A stretch of 64,000 bases of DNA from Croceibacterium atlanticum (GTDB lineage Bacteria; Pseudomonadota; Alphaproteobacteria; Sphingomonadales; Sphingomonadaceae), in assembly GCF_001008165.2 (NCBI RefSeq), contig NZ_CP011452.2, positions 2,790,001-2,854,000 on the forward strand. The letters are read 5' to 3'. Made by a program: the position numbers and the translations under genes. Positions within the stretch are counted from its first letter, which is position 1, and each line of letters opens with the position of its first letter. Shown here in pieces: positions 18,090 through 26,539 of this stretch. A model generated the notes under the pieces. That model did not search any database. It saw only the letters and a list, made by a program, of their open reading frames with translations, and had not been told where the DNA came from.

Positions 18090-18809
18090 TCAGTTGCGCC
18101 CGAAGAAGCGGCGGAAACGTTCGCGCCCTTCGGCTTCCTCGGCGGCCTGCCGTGCGGAATCGAGTGCTTGCGCCCGGCCCTGTGCCGCGACCAGCGCGGT
18201 CAGATCGGCAAGCTGCTGCGATCGCAGGGCGAGAAGCTGATTGCCCGCCTGGCTGGCCTGCAGCGCGCCTGTCGCCGACTGGCTTGCCGAGACCAGATCG
18301 TCCATGGTGGTGCGGGCGCCGTCGATATTACCGACGACACCGGCCTGCACCTTGAGCGAATCCTGAAAGGCGCCGACGCTGTCTTCCCAGCGCGCATTGG
18401 CATTGGCGATCATCTGCGCGTTGCTGCCGGTAAGCGCCGATCCCTTGTAACGATCGGTGAACGCCTGGTCGATCTGCTGCACATCATAGGCGATTCGCTG
18501 GGCTTCGCCGAGCAGCCGCTGCGTCTCGCGAACCTGATCTTGCAAGGTCTGAAGCGAGCTGAATGGCAGCGAAGCGAGATTGCGGGCCTCGTTGACGAGG
18601 CTGGCCGCCTGGTTCTGGATTTGCCGGATCTGATTGTTGATCTGTTCGAGCGACCGGGCGGCGGTCAGCAGGTTCTGCGCGTAATTGGTCGGATCATAGA
18701 CGATCCCGCCAAACTGTGCGTGAGCCGGGCTCACAAAGGCAAGGCCAACGATGCTCGTGGTGGCAAGAACACCGGCCATAAGGGCAGGGCGCACATAGGG
18801 CAGCTTCAT
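18090..18809 (-). CDS. trbJ: Conjugal transfer protein TrbJ (VirB5-like)
   Basis: 239 residues with a cleavable signal peptide (ALMAGVLATTSIVGLAFVSPAHA) and a long alpha-helical body rich in Gln (LEQINNQIRQIQNQAASLVN). VirB5-like proteins are minor pilus components in the periplasm. It begins within the trbE stop codon. Confidence 0.93.
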   Translation of the reverse strand: MKLPYVRPALMAGVLATTSIVGLAFVSPAHAQFGGIVYDPTNYAQNLLTAARSLEQINNQIRQIQNQAASLVNEARNLASLPFSSLQTLQDQVRETQRLLGEAQRIAYDVQQIDQAFTDRYKGSALTGSNAQMIANANARWEDSVGAFQDSLKVQAGVVGNIDGARTTMDDLVSASQSATGALQASQAGNQLLALRSQQLADLTALVAAQGRAQALDSARQAAEEAEGRERFRRFFGRN

Positions 18810-21274
18810 GTTTCAATCTCCATATCTGGTGTGAGGGAAAGGGGGTTCTCGGAGACAGAAGCCTTGGGCAGCAATTCGACAGCCCAGGCACAGCCGCGAT
18901 GACGCAACCATTCGGCGGCGAAAGCCGATGGCCCATGCTTTTCGATGATGTCGGTAATGGTGAGTTGGTCAGTCTTTGAAGACGCCGCTGCGAAGGCCAG
19001 CGCCACTTCGCCCAAGCCCAGTTCAAACAGGCGGTTCCCCCGCCGGCTCTGACAATAGTAATCCCGCTTCGGGGTCGCCCGGCTGAGGATTTCAATCTGG
19101 CGGGCATTGAGCCCGAACCGCTCGTAGATGGCCGCGATCTGCGGTTCGGCTGCACGCTCGTTCGGCAGGAAGATGCGCGTCGGGCAGGACTCGATGATGG
19201 CCGGCGCAATGCTGCTCGTCTCGATGTCGGCGAGACTCTGGGTTGCAAAGACGACGGAGGCGTTTTTCTTGCGCAGCGTCTTCAACCATTCGCGCAGCTG
19301 TGCTGCGAAGTCCGGGCTGTCGAGCACCAGCCACCCCTCGTCGATGATGATGAGCGTCGGGGAGCCGTCGAGCCGGCCCTCGATCCGGTGGAAAAGGTAG
19401 GACAGCACGGCGGCGGCCGAGCCCGCGCCGACCAGCCCTTCGGTCTCGAAGGCCTGGACCGACGCCACGCCAAGCCGTTCGGCTTCGGCATCGAGCAACC
19501 GGCCCCACGGCCCGCCGATGCAATAGGGTGCCAGCGCCTGCTTGAGCCGCTGGCTCTGGAGCAGGACGGCCAAGCCGGTCAGGGTGCGCTCCGACATAGG
19601 CGCGCTCGCAAGCGAGGTCAGCGCCGACCAGATATGCTCCTTGGCCTGCGGATCGACAGCAACACCTTCACTGGCGAATATAGCAGCGAGCCATTCGGCC
19701 GCCCAGGCGCGCTCTTCGGACAAGTCGATCTTGCCAAGCGGCTGCAACTGCACGCCGCCATCATCGTCGTTGGACAGACCGCCGCCGAGATCCTGCCAGT
19801 CGCCGCCCATTCCGAGCGCGGCGGCACGAATGCTGCCGCCGAAGTCGAAGGCGAAGACCTGGGCGTTCTCGTAGCGCCGGAACTGCATTGCCATCAGCGC
19901 CAGCAGTACCGACTTGCCCGCGCCGGTCGGGCCGACGATCAGCGTGTGGCCAACATCGCCGACATGAAGAGAAAACCGGAACGGGGTCGAGCCTTCGGTC
20001 CTGCCGTAGAGCAAGGGGGGCGACCCGAAGTGCTCGTCCCGTTCCGGCCCCGCCCATACCGCTGACAGGGGGATCAGGTGGGCGAGATTGAGCGTGGAGA
20101 TAGGCGGTTGCCGCACGTTGGCGTAAGTGTGGCCGGGCAGGCTTCCCAGCCATGCCTCGATCGCGTTCATGCCCTCGGCAAGACAAGTGAAGTCGCGGCC
20201 CTGTATGACCTTCTCGACCAGCCGCAGCTTCTCCGCCGCGATGGCGGGATCGCGGTCCCACACTGTCACGGTCGCCGTGACATAGGCCATGCCGGCATAG
20301 TCGGCGCCCAGCTCCTGCAAGGCGGTATCGGCGTCGGCGGCCTTGTTCGAGGCATCGCTGTCGAGCAGCGTCGAAGCCTCGTTGGTCATCACCTCTTTCA
20401 GGATCGCGGCAACCGATTTGCGCTTGGCGAACCATTGCCGCCTGATCTTCGTGAGCAATTTCGTCGCATCGGTCTTGTCGAGCATGATCGCGCGGGTGGA
20501 CCAGCGATACTCGAAGGCGAGGCGGTTGAGTTCGTCGAGCAGGCCGGGAAAGGTCGCGCTCGGAAAGCCGGTAACGGTGAGCGTGCGCAGATGATGCTCG
20601 CCCAGCTTCGGCTCCAGCCCGCCAGTCAGCGCCTCGTCGGCCAGCAGTGCATCGAGATGCATCGGCGTCTCGGGAACGCGCACGCGCTGGCGCCGGGTCG
20701 AGATCGTGCTGTGCAGGTAGGTCAGGGTTTCAGCATCGTCGAGCCAGCGGACCTCGGGCATGAAACCTTCGACCAGGTTCAGCACGCGGTCGCTGCGGTC
20801 GGTGAAGCTCCCCAGCAGTTCCCAGGGATCGACGCCGGAGTTCGACCGGCCCTCGTAGAGCCAGCCTTCAGCCCTGGCCGCATCTTCGGCCGGCGGCATC
20901 CACAACAGGGTCAGATAATAACGGCTCTCGAAATGGCTGCACTCTTCCTGGAACTGTTCACGCCGCTCCCTGTCGACCAGAGCCGAGACCGGATCGGGAA
21001 AATCGCAGTCAGGATAATCAAGCGCGGGCACCCGCTGCGCCTCGACGAAGATCGCCCAGCCCGAACCGAGTCGCCGCAACGCATTGTTGAGTCGGGCTGT
21101 GGTGGCGACCAGTTCAGCGGGTGTCGCGCTGTCGAGATCGGGACCGCGAAAGCGTGCCGTGCGCTGGAACGATCCGTCCTTGTTGAGAACGACGCCTGTC
21201 TCCACCAAAGCCGCCCAGGGCAGGAAGTCGGCGAGATGCGCGGCGCCGCTTCTATATTCGCGCAGGGACATCAT
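18806..21274 (-). CDS. trbE: Conjugal transfer ATPase TrbE (VirB4)
   Basis: 822 residues starting MMSLREYRSGAAHLADFLPW. The start at 21274 forms an ATGA overlap with the trbD stop; an ATG 12 bases upstream also exists. Walker A VGPTGAGKS is at about residues 446-454, and Walker B is TLIIIDEGWLVLD. VirB4 ATPases power assembly of the secretion channel and pilus at the inner membrane. Confidence 0.96.
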   Translation of the reverse strand: MMSLREYRSGAAHLADFLPWAALVETGVVLNKDGSFQRTARFRGPDLDSATPAELVATTARLNNALRRLGSGWAIFVEAQRVPALDYPDCDFPDPVSALVDRERREQFQEECSHFESRYYLTLLWMPPAEDAARAEGWLYEGRSNSGVDPWELLGSFTDRSDRVLNLVEGFMPEVRWLDDAETLTYLHSTISTRRQRVRVPETPMHLDALLADEALTGGLEPKLGEHHLRTLTVTGFPSATFPGLLDELNRLAFEYRWSTRAIMLDKTDATKLLTKIRRQWFAKRKSVAAILKEVMTNEASTLLDSDASNKAADADTALQELGADYAGMAYVTATVTVWDRDPAIAAEKLRLVEKVIQGRDFTCLAEGMNAIEAWLGSLPGHTYANVRQPPISTLNLAHLIPLSAVWAGPERDEHFGSPPLLYGRTEGSTPFRFSLHVGDVGHTLIVGPTGAGKSVLLALMAMQFRRYENAQVFAFDFGGSIRAAALGMGGDWQDLGGGLSNDDDGGVQLQPLGKIDLSEERAWAAEWLAAIFASEGVAVDPQAKEHIWSALTSLASAPMSERTLTGLAVLLQSQRLKQALAPYCIGGPWGRLLDAEAERLGVASVQAFETEGLVGAGSAAAVLSYLFHRIEGRLDGSPTLIIIDEGWLVLDSPDFAAQLREWLKTLRKKNASVVFATQSLADIETSSIAPAIIESCPTRIFLPNERAAEPQIAAIYERFGLNARQIEILSRATPKRDYYCQSRRGNRLFELGLGEVALAFAAASSKTDQLTITDIIEKHGPSAFAAEWLRHRGCAWAVELLPKASVSENPLSLTPDMEIET

Positions 21275-21540
21275 GGCCGCATCCATGTCGGATATCTGAG
21301 ATGCCGCCGGGCCACGTCCACGAATTGCGGATCACGCCGCGCGGCCCATACCGACAGCGCATGGCCGATGGCCCAGATAGCAAGGCCTGCGACCCACAGG
21401 CGCAGGCCAAGCCCGATGGCTCCAGCCAGCGTGCCGTTCAGGATCGCGAGCGAGCGCGGCGCGCCGCCGAGCAGGATCGGCTCAGTCAGCGCACGATGCA
21501 ACGGCGCCAAATATCCGGAAATGGGTTCGGCCACCTCCAT
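21271..21540 (-). CDS. trbD: Conjugal transfer protein TrbD (VirB3)
   Basis: 89 residues beginning MEVAEPISGYLAPLHRALTE. VirB3 proteins are small inner-membrane proteins with one or two hydrophobic segments (AIGLGLRLWVAGLAIWAIGH). The ATG lies in the trbC stop (ATGA). A much longer frame in this register (to 21984) is an overlap with trbC and not a real N-terminus. Confidence 0.92.
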   Translation of the reverse strand: MEVAEPISGYLAPLHRALTEPILLGGAPRSLAILNGTLAGAIGLGLRLWVAGLAIWAIGHALSVWAARRDPQFVDVARRHLRYPTWMRP

Positions 21541-21872
21541 CAGACCAGTGCTCCGCCGCCGAAGCTGAAGAACGACAGGAAGAAGGAACTGGCGGCGAAC
21601 GCGATGCTGATCCCGAACACGATCTGGATCAGCCGGCGAAAGCCTCCCGACATATCGCCGAAGGCCAGGGTCAGGCCGGTGATGATGATAATGATGACCG
21701 CGATGATCTTGGCGACCGGACCCTCGATCGATTCGAGGATACTTTGCAGTGGCGCTTCCCACGGCATCGACGAGCCGCCGGCCCAAGCAGGCGACGACAG
21801 GGACAGCGCGATCACGCTGGCGGTGACGGCAAGCATGGCGCGGCGGGCGCCATGCCGGATGGCATGGATCAT
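21540..21872 (-). CDS. trbC: Conjugal transfer pilin TrbC (VirB2)
   Basis: 110 residues: a long signal peptide (ending near SLSSPAWAGG), then a mature pilin of two hydrophobic helices (KIIAVIIIIITGLTLAFGD and FGISIAFAASSFFLSFFSFG). This is the VirB2 architecture of the conjugative pilus subunit. Start overlaps the trbB stop. Confidence 0.93.
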   Translation of the reverse strand: MIHAIRHGARRAMLAVTASVIALSLSSPAWAGGSSMPWEAPLQSILESIEGPVAKIIAVIIIIITGLTLAFGDMSGGFRRLIQIVFGISIAFAASSFFLSFFSFGGGALV

Positions 21873-22855
21873 GGCAGGTCTCCTGATGTGGGCTGGGAAA
21901 GCGAAGTGAGGCGGTAATCGCCCGTGGAAGAATCAAGCCCTTCGACGCGAGCCAGCTCCGCAAGTCGGCGTCCGTGCCCGTCACGCACGAGCACGGCGAT
22001 CAGGTCGATGGTCTCGGCCAGCAGCGCGCGCGGAACCGTGACCACGGCTTCCTGAATGAGTTGCTCCATGCGGCGGAGCGCACCGAGTGCGGTTCCGGCA
22101 TGGATCGTGCCGATCCCGCCGGGATGGCCGGTGCCCCAGGCTTTGAGGAGATCGAGCGCTTCGGCGCCCCGTACCTCGCCGATGGGTATGCGATCAGGGC
22201 GCAGCCGCAGGCTGGACCGGACAAGATCGGACAGTGAGACGACGCCATCCTTGGTGCGCATGGCAACCAGGTTGGGCGCGGCGCATTGCAGTTCGCGCGT
22301 GTCCTCGATCAGGACGATGCGGTCGGCGGTCTTTGCCACCTCGGCAAGCAGCGCATTGACCAGCGTGGTCTTGCCACTGCCCGTCCCGCCGGCGACGAGA
22401 ATGTTGGCGCGGGCGGCAACGCCGTCGCGCAGCACCGTAGCTTCGGCCGCCGACATAATTCCAGTGCGAGCATAATCGTCGAGCGTGAACACCGCGACAG
22501 CGGGTTTGCGGATCGCGAAAGCCGGCGCGGCGACGACAGGCGGCAACAGACCCTCGAAGCGTTCGCCGCCCTCGGGCAGCTCGGCTGAGACGCGCGGGCA
22601 CCGCGCATGGACTTCGACGCCGACATGGTGGGCCACGAGGCGGACGATGCGTTCGCCATCGGCGGCGCTGAGCGTCATGCCGGTATCGCTGATGCCTTCG
22701 CCAAGCCGGTCGACCCATAGCCTGCCGTCGGGGTTTAGCATCACCTCGATGACGGCGGGATCATCGAGCCACGCCGCGATCGACGGCCCCAGCGCCGTGC
22801 GCAGCATGCGCGCGCCGCGTGAACTTGCCTCGGAACGGATCGGATGGACGGTCAA
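21869..22855 (-). CDS. trbB: Conjugal transfer ATPase TrbB (VirB11)
   Basis: 328 residues. Walker A GGTGSGKT is at 156-163, the Asp box is [11 protein letters not shown] and the His box includes [16 protein letters not shown]. VirB11 hexameric ATPases switch the system between pilus assembly and DNA transport. In related elements copG and traG lie directly upstream. Here a restriction-modification cassette on the opposite strand separates them, so trbB must start from its own promoter between 22856 and 23163 or read through. Confidence 0.95.
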   Translation of the reverse strand: MTVHPIRSEASSRGARMLRTALGPSIAAWLDDPAVIEVMLNPDGRLWVDRLGEGISDTGMTLSAADGERIVRLVAHHVGVEVHARCPRVSAELPEGGERFEGLLPPVVAAPAFAIRKPAVAVFTLDDYARTGIMSAAEATVLRDGVAARANILVAGGTGSGKTTLVNALLAEVAKTADRIVLIEDTRELQCAAPNLVAMRTKDGVVSLSDLVRSSLRLRPDRIPIGEVRGAEALDLLKAWGTGHPGGIGTIHAGTALGALRRMEQLIQEAVVTVPRALLAETIDLIAVLVRDGHGRRLAELARVEGLDSSTGDYRLTSLSQPTSGDLP

Positions 22856-23163
22856 GGTGGACCCCTGCTTGTCTGCCGGGCGAACCGCCGCCCGGCGTCA
22901 GGGGCTCATCAAGAAAGCCGCAAAGCGGAAGGACACAACAGGAAAATACGTGCGTCGCAGGCTGGCGAAGAAAGACAGGGAATGGCGTAGGCGGTCCGTT
23001 GAAGCCGGCGAAATCAGTTTGGCCCCTGAGCGGGATACTCCGAAAGAAAGCCGGTGGCGCTATGGAGAGGACAGGGTATAAAACTGGAACATGGCAAGAA
23101 CAAACTTGATCTCCGGGAATCTTCCTGCCAATGTGGCGAAAATCGACACAGTGAGGGCGGGAC
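22856..23163. other. 308-base gap between trbB and the methyltransferase gene
   Basis: Divergent promoter region. It contains the first copy of a 27-base direct repeat (22963-22989). No convincing gene is present. The bases before the methylase (TGAGGGCGGGAC) give a ribosome-binding site. Confidence 0.5.
22963..22989 (+). repeat. 27-base direct repeat, copy 1
   Basis: Starts TGGCGAAGAAAGACAGGG and ends AATGGCGTA. It is identical to 28671-28697. The two copies bracket the restriction-modification cassette together with copG and traG. Confidence 0.85.
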
Positions 23164-24420
23164 ATGCGAAAATCGGCGGTGCGACAGAATGAATTCAACC
23201 AGCTCTGCGATCGCGCAGGGCTGACGCCTTCCGAAGCAGCATCGCTGCTGTCCGTATCAGACCGCACGATTGCCCGCTATGCCAATGGTACCGGTCGCCC
23301 GTCACAGCTGGCATTGCGCGTCCTGAAAGAAGCGGCGAGAAAAACCGCCGGGCCTCCCCGTCCTGTTTCATTTCGCTTTATCGATCTGTTCGCTGGAATT
23401 GGCGGGCTGCGGATTGGCTTTCAGGGAATTGGCGGGCATTGCACGTTCACATCGGAATGGGATGCAAACGCGCAAAAGACATACGCACAGAATTTTCGCG
23501 ATAATCACCCTCTTGCCGGCGACATCCGCGAATATGCGGAGGAACCCGATCGTATCCCCGAACATGATGTCCTGCTCGCCGGATTCCCCTGCCAGCCGTT
23601 CTCCATTGCCGGGGTCTCAAAAAAGAATGCGCTCGGACGCCCGCACGGCTTCCTTTGCGACACGCAGGGGACGCTGTTCTTCGATACGGCCCAGATCATC
23701 GCCCATCACCGCCCGGCGGCATTCGTGCTGGAAAATGTCAAGAATCTCGAAAGCCACGACAAGGGGCGCACCTTTGCCACTATCATGAACGTCCTGGAAA
23801 ACGAGTTGGGATATCATGTGCAGACGCGCGTGATCAGTTCCGAGCATTGGGTGCCGCAGAAGCGGGAGCGCATCTTCATTGTCGGCTTTCGTGAGCCAAC
23901 CGCCTTCGATCTGAAGGGCTTGAAGCTGCCGGAAGGTGGTCCGAAGCTCGGCAGCATTCTCCAGCCACACGATGAAGTAGATCCCAAATACACCCTGACC
24001 GAGCGGCTCTGGGAGTATCTGCAGGCCTACAAAAAAAAGCATAACGCGAAGGGCAATGGCTTCGGCTACAGCCTGTTCGGACCTGACGATGTGACACGGA
24101 CCCTGTCGGCACGTTATTACAAGGATGGTTCCGAAGTGCTGGTTGCCCAGCCAGGCAAGCGTCCCCGGCGACTGACCCCGCTTGAATGCGCGCGACTTAT
24201 GGGTTTCGACCGGGGTGATCGCCGCTGGAAGATCCCGGTGTCTGATACCCAGGCCTATCGTCAGTTCGGCAATGCTGTGGTGGTGCCGGTCGTCGAGTTC
24301 ATTGCCGAAGCGATGAAGCCGCATATCGAAGCGGCGCTTTCGACAGCCAGTACTCATCCGATCACTGCTCCTGTCACAGTAACCCGTCCCGACCGGGAAC
24401 CCGCTGTAGCGAATGGCTGA
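23164..24420 (+). CDS. DNA (cytosine-5) methyltransferase, Dcm/M.EcoRII type
   Basis: 418 residues. An N-terminal helix-turn-helix (residues 10-55, [20 protein letters not shown]) precedes the C5-methylase fold: motif [16 protein letters not shown] (72-86), catalytic PCQ with C143, motif VI ENV (190-192), and the C-terminal [13 protein letters not shown] and [11 protein letters not shown] motifs. It should methylate cytosine in the site cut by the linked endonuclease. The EcoRII likeness of that enzyme predicts CCWGG or something close. The N-terminal helix-turn-helix, as in M.EcoRII, may autoregulate. First gene of a tight three-gene operon; it overlaps vsr by 8 bases. Confidence 0.93.
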   Translation: MRKSAVRQNEFNQLCDRAGLTPSEAASLLSVSDRTIARYANGTGRPSQLALRVLKEAARKTAGPPRPVSFRFIDLFAGIGGLRIGFQGIGGHCTFTSEWDANAQKTYAQNFRDNHPLAGDIREYAEEPDRIPEHDVLLAGFPCQPFSIAGVSKKNALGRPHGFLCDTQGTLFFDTAQIIAHHRPAAFVLENVKNLESHDKGRTFATIMNVLENELGYHVQTRVISSEHWVPQKRERIFIVGFREPTAFDLKGLKLPEGGPKLGSILQPHDEVDPKYTLTERLWEYLQAYKKKHNAKGNGFGYSLFGPDDVTRTLSARYYKDGSEVLVAQPGKRPRRLTPLECARLMGFDRGDRRWKIPVSDTQAYRQFGNAVVVPVVEFIAEAMKPHIEAALSTASTHPITAPVTVTRPDREPAVANG

Positions 24421-24865
24421 CATCGTTCCGGCCGAGGTGCGCAGCCGGATGATGGCAGGAATCCGGAGCACGAACACCAGGCCCGAATTGCTTCTGCGCA
24501 AGGGACTGCATGCACAGGGTTTCCGTTTTCGGCTCCACGACCGGTCCTTGCCGGGAAAACCTGATATCGTTCTGCCCCGCTACCACGCCGTTATTTTTGC
24601 ACATGGCTGCTTCTGGCACGGTCATGACTGTCATCTGTTCAAATGGCCCGCGACCCGGCCCGAATTCTGGCGAACCAAGATCGGTCGCAATCGTGAGGTT
24701 GACCAGCGCACGGATGCCGCACTGGCTGACGCTGGCTGGCGACAGGCAATTGTCTGGGAATGTGCCCTGAAGGGCCGAACCCGTTTGCCGCTTGAAGAAG
24801 TGATCTCTGCCTGTGCAGACTGGTTGAGGTCGGACAGGCAGAGAATCGAGATCAGGGGAGGATAA
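24413..24865 (+). CDS. vsr: Very short patch repair endonuclease Vsr
   Basis: 150 residues, close to E. coli Vsr (156). D51 in LPGKPDIV and H69/H71 in CFWHGHDC fall at the same numbers as the E. coli catalytic Asp and His residues, and F67-W68 match the residues that intercalate at the mismatch. Vsr nicks 5' of the T in T:G mismatches produced when 5-methylcytosine deaminates, and so repairs mutations caused by the companion methylase. It overlaps the methylase gene and is immediately followed by the endonuclease. Confidence 0.94.
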   Translation: MADIVPAEVRSRMMAGIRSTNTRPELLLRKGLHAQGFRFRLHDRSLPGKPDIVLPRYHAVIFAHGCFWHGHDCHLFKWPATRPEFWRTKIGRNREVDQRTDAALADAGWRQAIVWECALKGRTRLPLEEVISACADWLRSDRQRIEIRGG

Positions 24866-26083
24866 ATGCGCCGGGGGATGTTGTCGGACCTGTTTACCGG
24901 CGTCGTGGCCAAGAAGCTGACGCTGGTCGAAACGATCACCGAAAAGTCGAACCAGCATGAATTTCAGGGTACGCGGCCACTCCGGCGTCTGATGGGCGAG
25001 GACGACCGGCGCGGCATTCCAACCCGTTTCATCTGGATTTCCGGCGAGCAGGAAGCCGTAACCGAAGACGGCTTCATGAGCTGGTCAAATGTCCGCAAGG
25101 GCAAGCCCCGCGCGCCGGAGTACCATCTCTATTATTCCGGCAACGCCGTTACCGAATTGATGCAGCCGGCAGATATGCTGTTTCTTGCGCTGCAACGGGA
25201 CGGATCGATCCTTGTCGTCATCACGCCGGCAGACACCATCCAGAACCAGCTTGTCTGGCTCTTCGGCATCGAGGAGCAGCCCGAATTCGGTTTCACCTTC
25301 CAGGAGATTGAAGGGAAGCACAACGCCGAACTCGATTTCGCAGCACGCTATATTCTCGATGAGCTTGGGATAGAGCCGGACGAACCGGAAGCGGATCAGC
25401 TTGACAGCCTGATCGAGCAATTCGGGCTGGTCTTTCCGACAACCCGGATTTTCTCGGAACTGGCTCGTTCCTCCCTGCCGGGCGTATCAGCTGCCGATGA
25501 TCCGGACCGAGCCCTCATTGACTGGATGGACCGGGAGGAACAGCTTTTCCGCCGCCTCGAACGGCGCATTGTTACGGCGCGGATCGGCGACGGCTTTCGC
25601 GCGCCCGACGGTGCCGATGTCGATGGTTTTCTTTCCTTCTCGCTAAGCGTCCAGAACCGGCGTAAGGCGCGAGCCGGACAGGCACTGGAGAACCATCTGG
25701 AAGCCGTATTCGGAGCGCAGGGCATTTGCTATGTGCGTGGCGCCGAAACCGAGAACCGCAACAAGCCTGATTTCCTCTTTCCCGGTCAGGAGGAATATCG
25801 CGATCCGGATTTTCCCGCTGCACGCCTGACCATGCTGGGCGCCAAGTCGACGCTCAAGGACCGCTGGCGTCAGGTGCTTTCGGAAGCTGTGCGGATCGAG
25901 GAAAAGCATCTCCTGACTCTCGAACCGGGTATATCCGAGAACCAGACTGACGAGATGCAGGCGAAGCGCCTCCAGCTTGTCGTACCGCAGCGTTTGCACA
26001 ACACCTACCGTCTGACACAGCAAGCATGGCTCATGGACGTGACCAGCTTTTTGGACGTGGTCCGTGTCCGACAGGAAAGCTAG
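24866..26083 (+). CDS. Type II restriction endonuclease, EcoRII family
   Basis: 405 residues, nearly the length of EcoRII (404). The C-terminal half matches the EcoRII catalytic domain: RRKARAGQALENHLEAVFGA (E275/E279), NKPDFLFPG (D302) and LGAKSTLKDRWRQVL (K327, K331), a PD-(D/E)xK-like site. The N-terminal 160 residues would be the effector-site-binding domain, more diverged. EcoRII-type enzymes cut at CCWGG and need a second copy of the site in trans. The start codon directly follows the vsr stop, so the gene is probably translated by coupling. The specificity is inferred. Confidence 0.85.
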   Translation: MRRGMLSDLFTGVVAKKLTLVETITEKSNQHEFQGTRPLRRLMGEDDRRGIPTRFIWISGEQEAVTEDGFMSWSNVRKGKPRAPEYHLYYSGNAVTELMQPADMLFLALQRDGSILVVITPADTIQNQLVWLFGIEEQPEFGFTFQEIEGKHNAELDFAARYILDELGIEPDEPEADQLDSLIEQFGLVFPTTRIFSELARSSLPGVSAADDPDRALIDWMDREEQLFRRLERRIVTARIGDGFRAPDGADVDGFLSFSLSVQNRRKARAGQALENHLEAVFGAQGICYVRGAETENRNKPDFLFPGQEEYRDPDFPAARLTMLGAKSTLKDRWRQVLSEAVRIEEKHLLTLEPGISENQTDEMQAKRLQLVVPQRLHNTYRLTQQAWLMDVTSFLDVVRVRQES

Positions 26084-26122
26084 TTACATCAGGACGGCCG
26101 AAACTTCTTGAAAGGGCACCGA

Positions 26123-26539
26123 CTATTCCGGCGATGCCAGCTTATCCTCACTGATCTCCTGCCTGACCCTCGCTTCGCTGGCGAGCCTGCGTCCCAGCGC
26201 TTCAATGAAGGCATCGTAGCGATCACCGCCCAAACGGCGCAGCGCGGCGCGTTCGCTTTCCGGCGGTGGCGGCGTCGATGTCAGCCAGAAGCGCACGAAA
26301 AGCGCGATCATCTCGACGCCGATACCGAGATCGCGTTCGAGCCGTGCCACCTTGCGGTCGAGCCGGTCGATGCGCTTCGCCATCGCCGCCTCGCGCCGCT
26401 CATCACCATCGGGGGACAGGAAGGACGCGATGGCGGCCTCGGCAATCAGCGATCGTGATTGCCCGCGCCGGTCGGCCCAGATTGCGAGCGCCTGCATGAT
26501 GTCATGGTCGAGATAAACGGAAAGCCGTGCCTTGCTCAT
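26123..26539 (-). CDS. CopG-family ribbon-helix-helix protein
   Basis: 138 residues. The N-terminus MSKARLSVYLDHDIMQALAI is a ribbon-helix-helix DNA-binding motif; a coiled-coil-like stretch follows (MAKRIDRLDRKVARLERDLG). A copG-type gene between traG and trbB is standard in this ICE family and may regulate the transfer operon. It overlaps the traG stop by four bases. Confidence 0.85.
   Translation of the reverse strand: MSKARLSVYLDHDIMQALAIWADRRGQSRSLIAEAAIASFLSPDGDERREAAMAKRIDRLDRKVARLERDLGIGVEMIALFVRFWLTSTPPPPESERAALRRLGGDRYDAFIEALGRRLASEARVRQEISEDKLASPE

Noticed and set aside
17223-18902. Long plus-strand open frame of 559 codons opposite trbL, trbK and trbJ
   Set aside because: It runs antisense to three clear transfer genes and has no recognisable domain; it is a product of high GC content.
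20078-21568. 496-codon plus-strand frame opposite trbE
   Set aside because: Antisense to a complete VirB4 ATPase gene with Walker motifs; no domain of its own.
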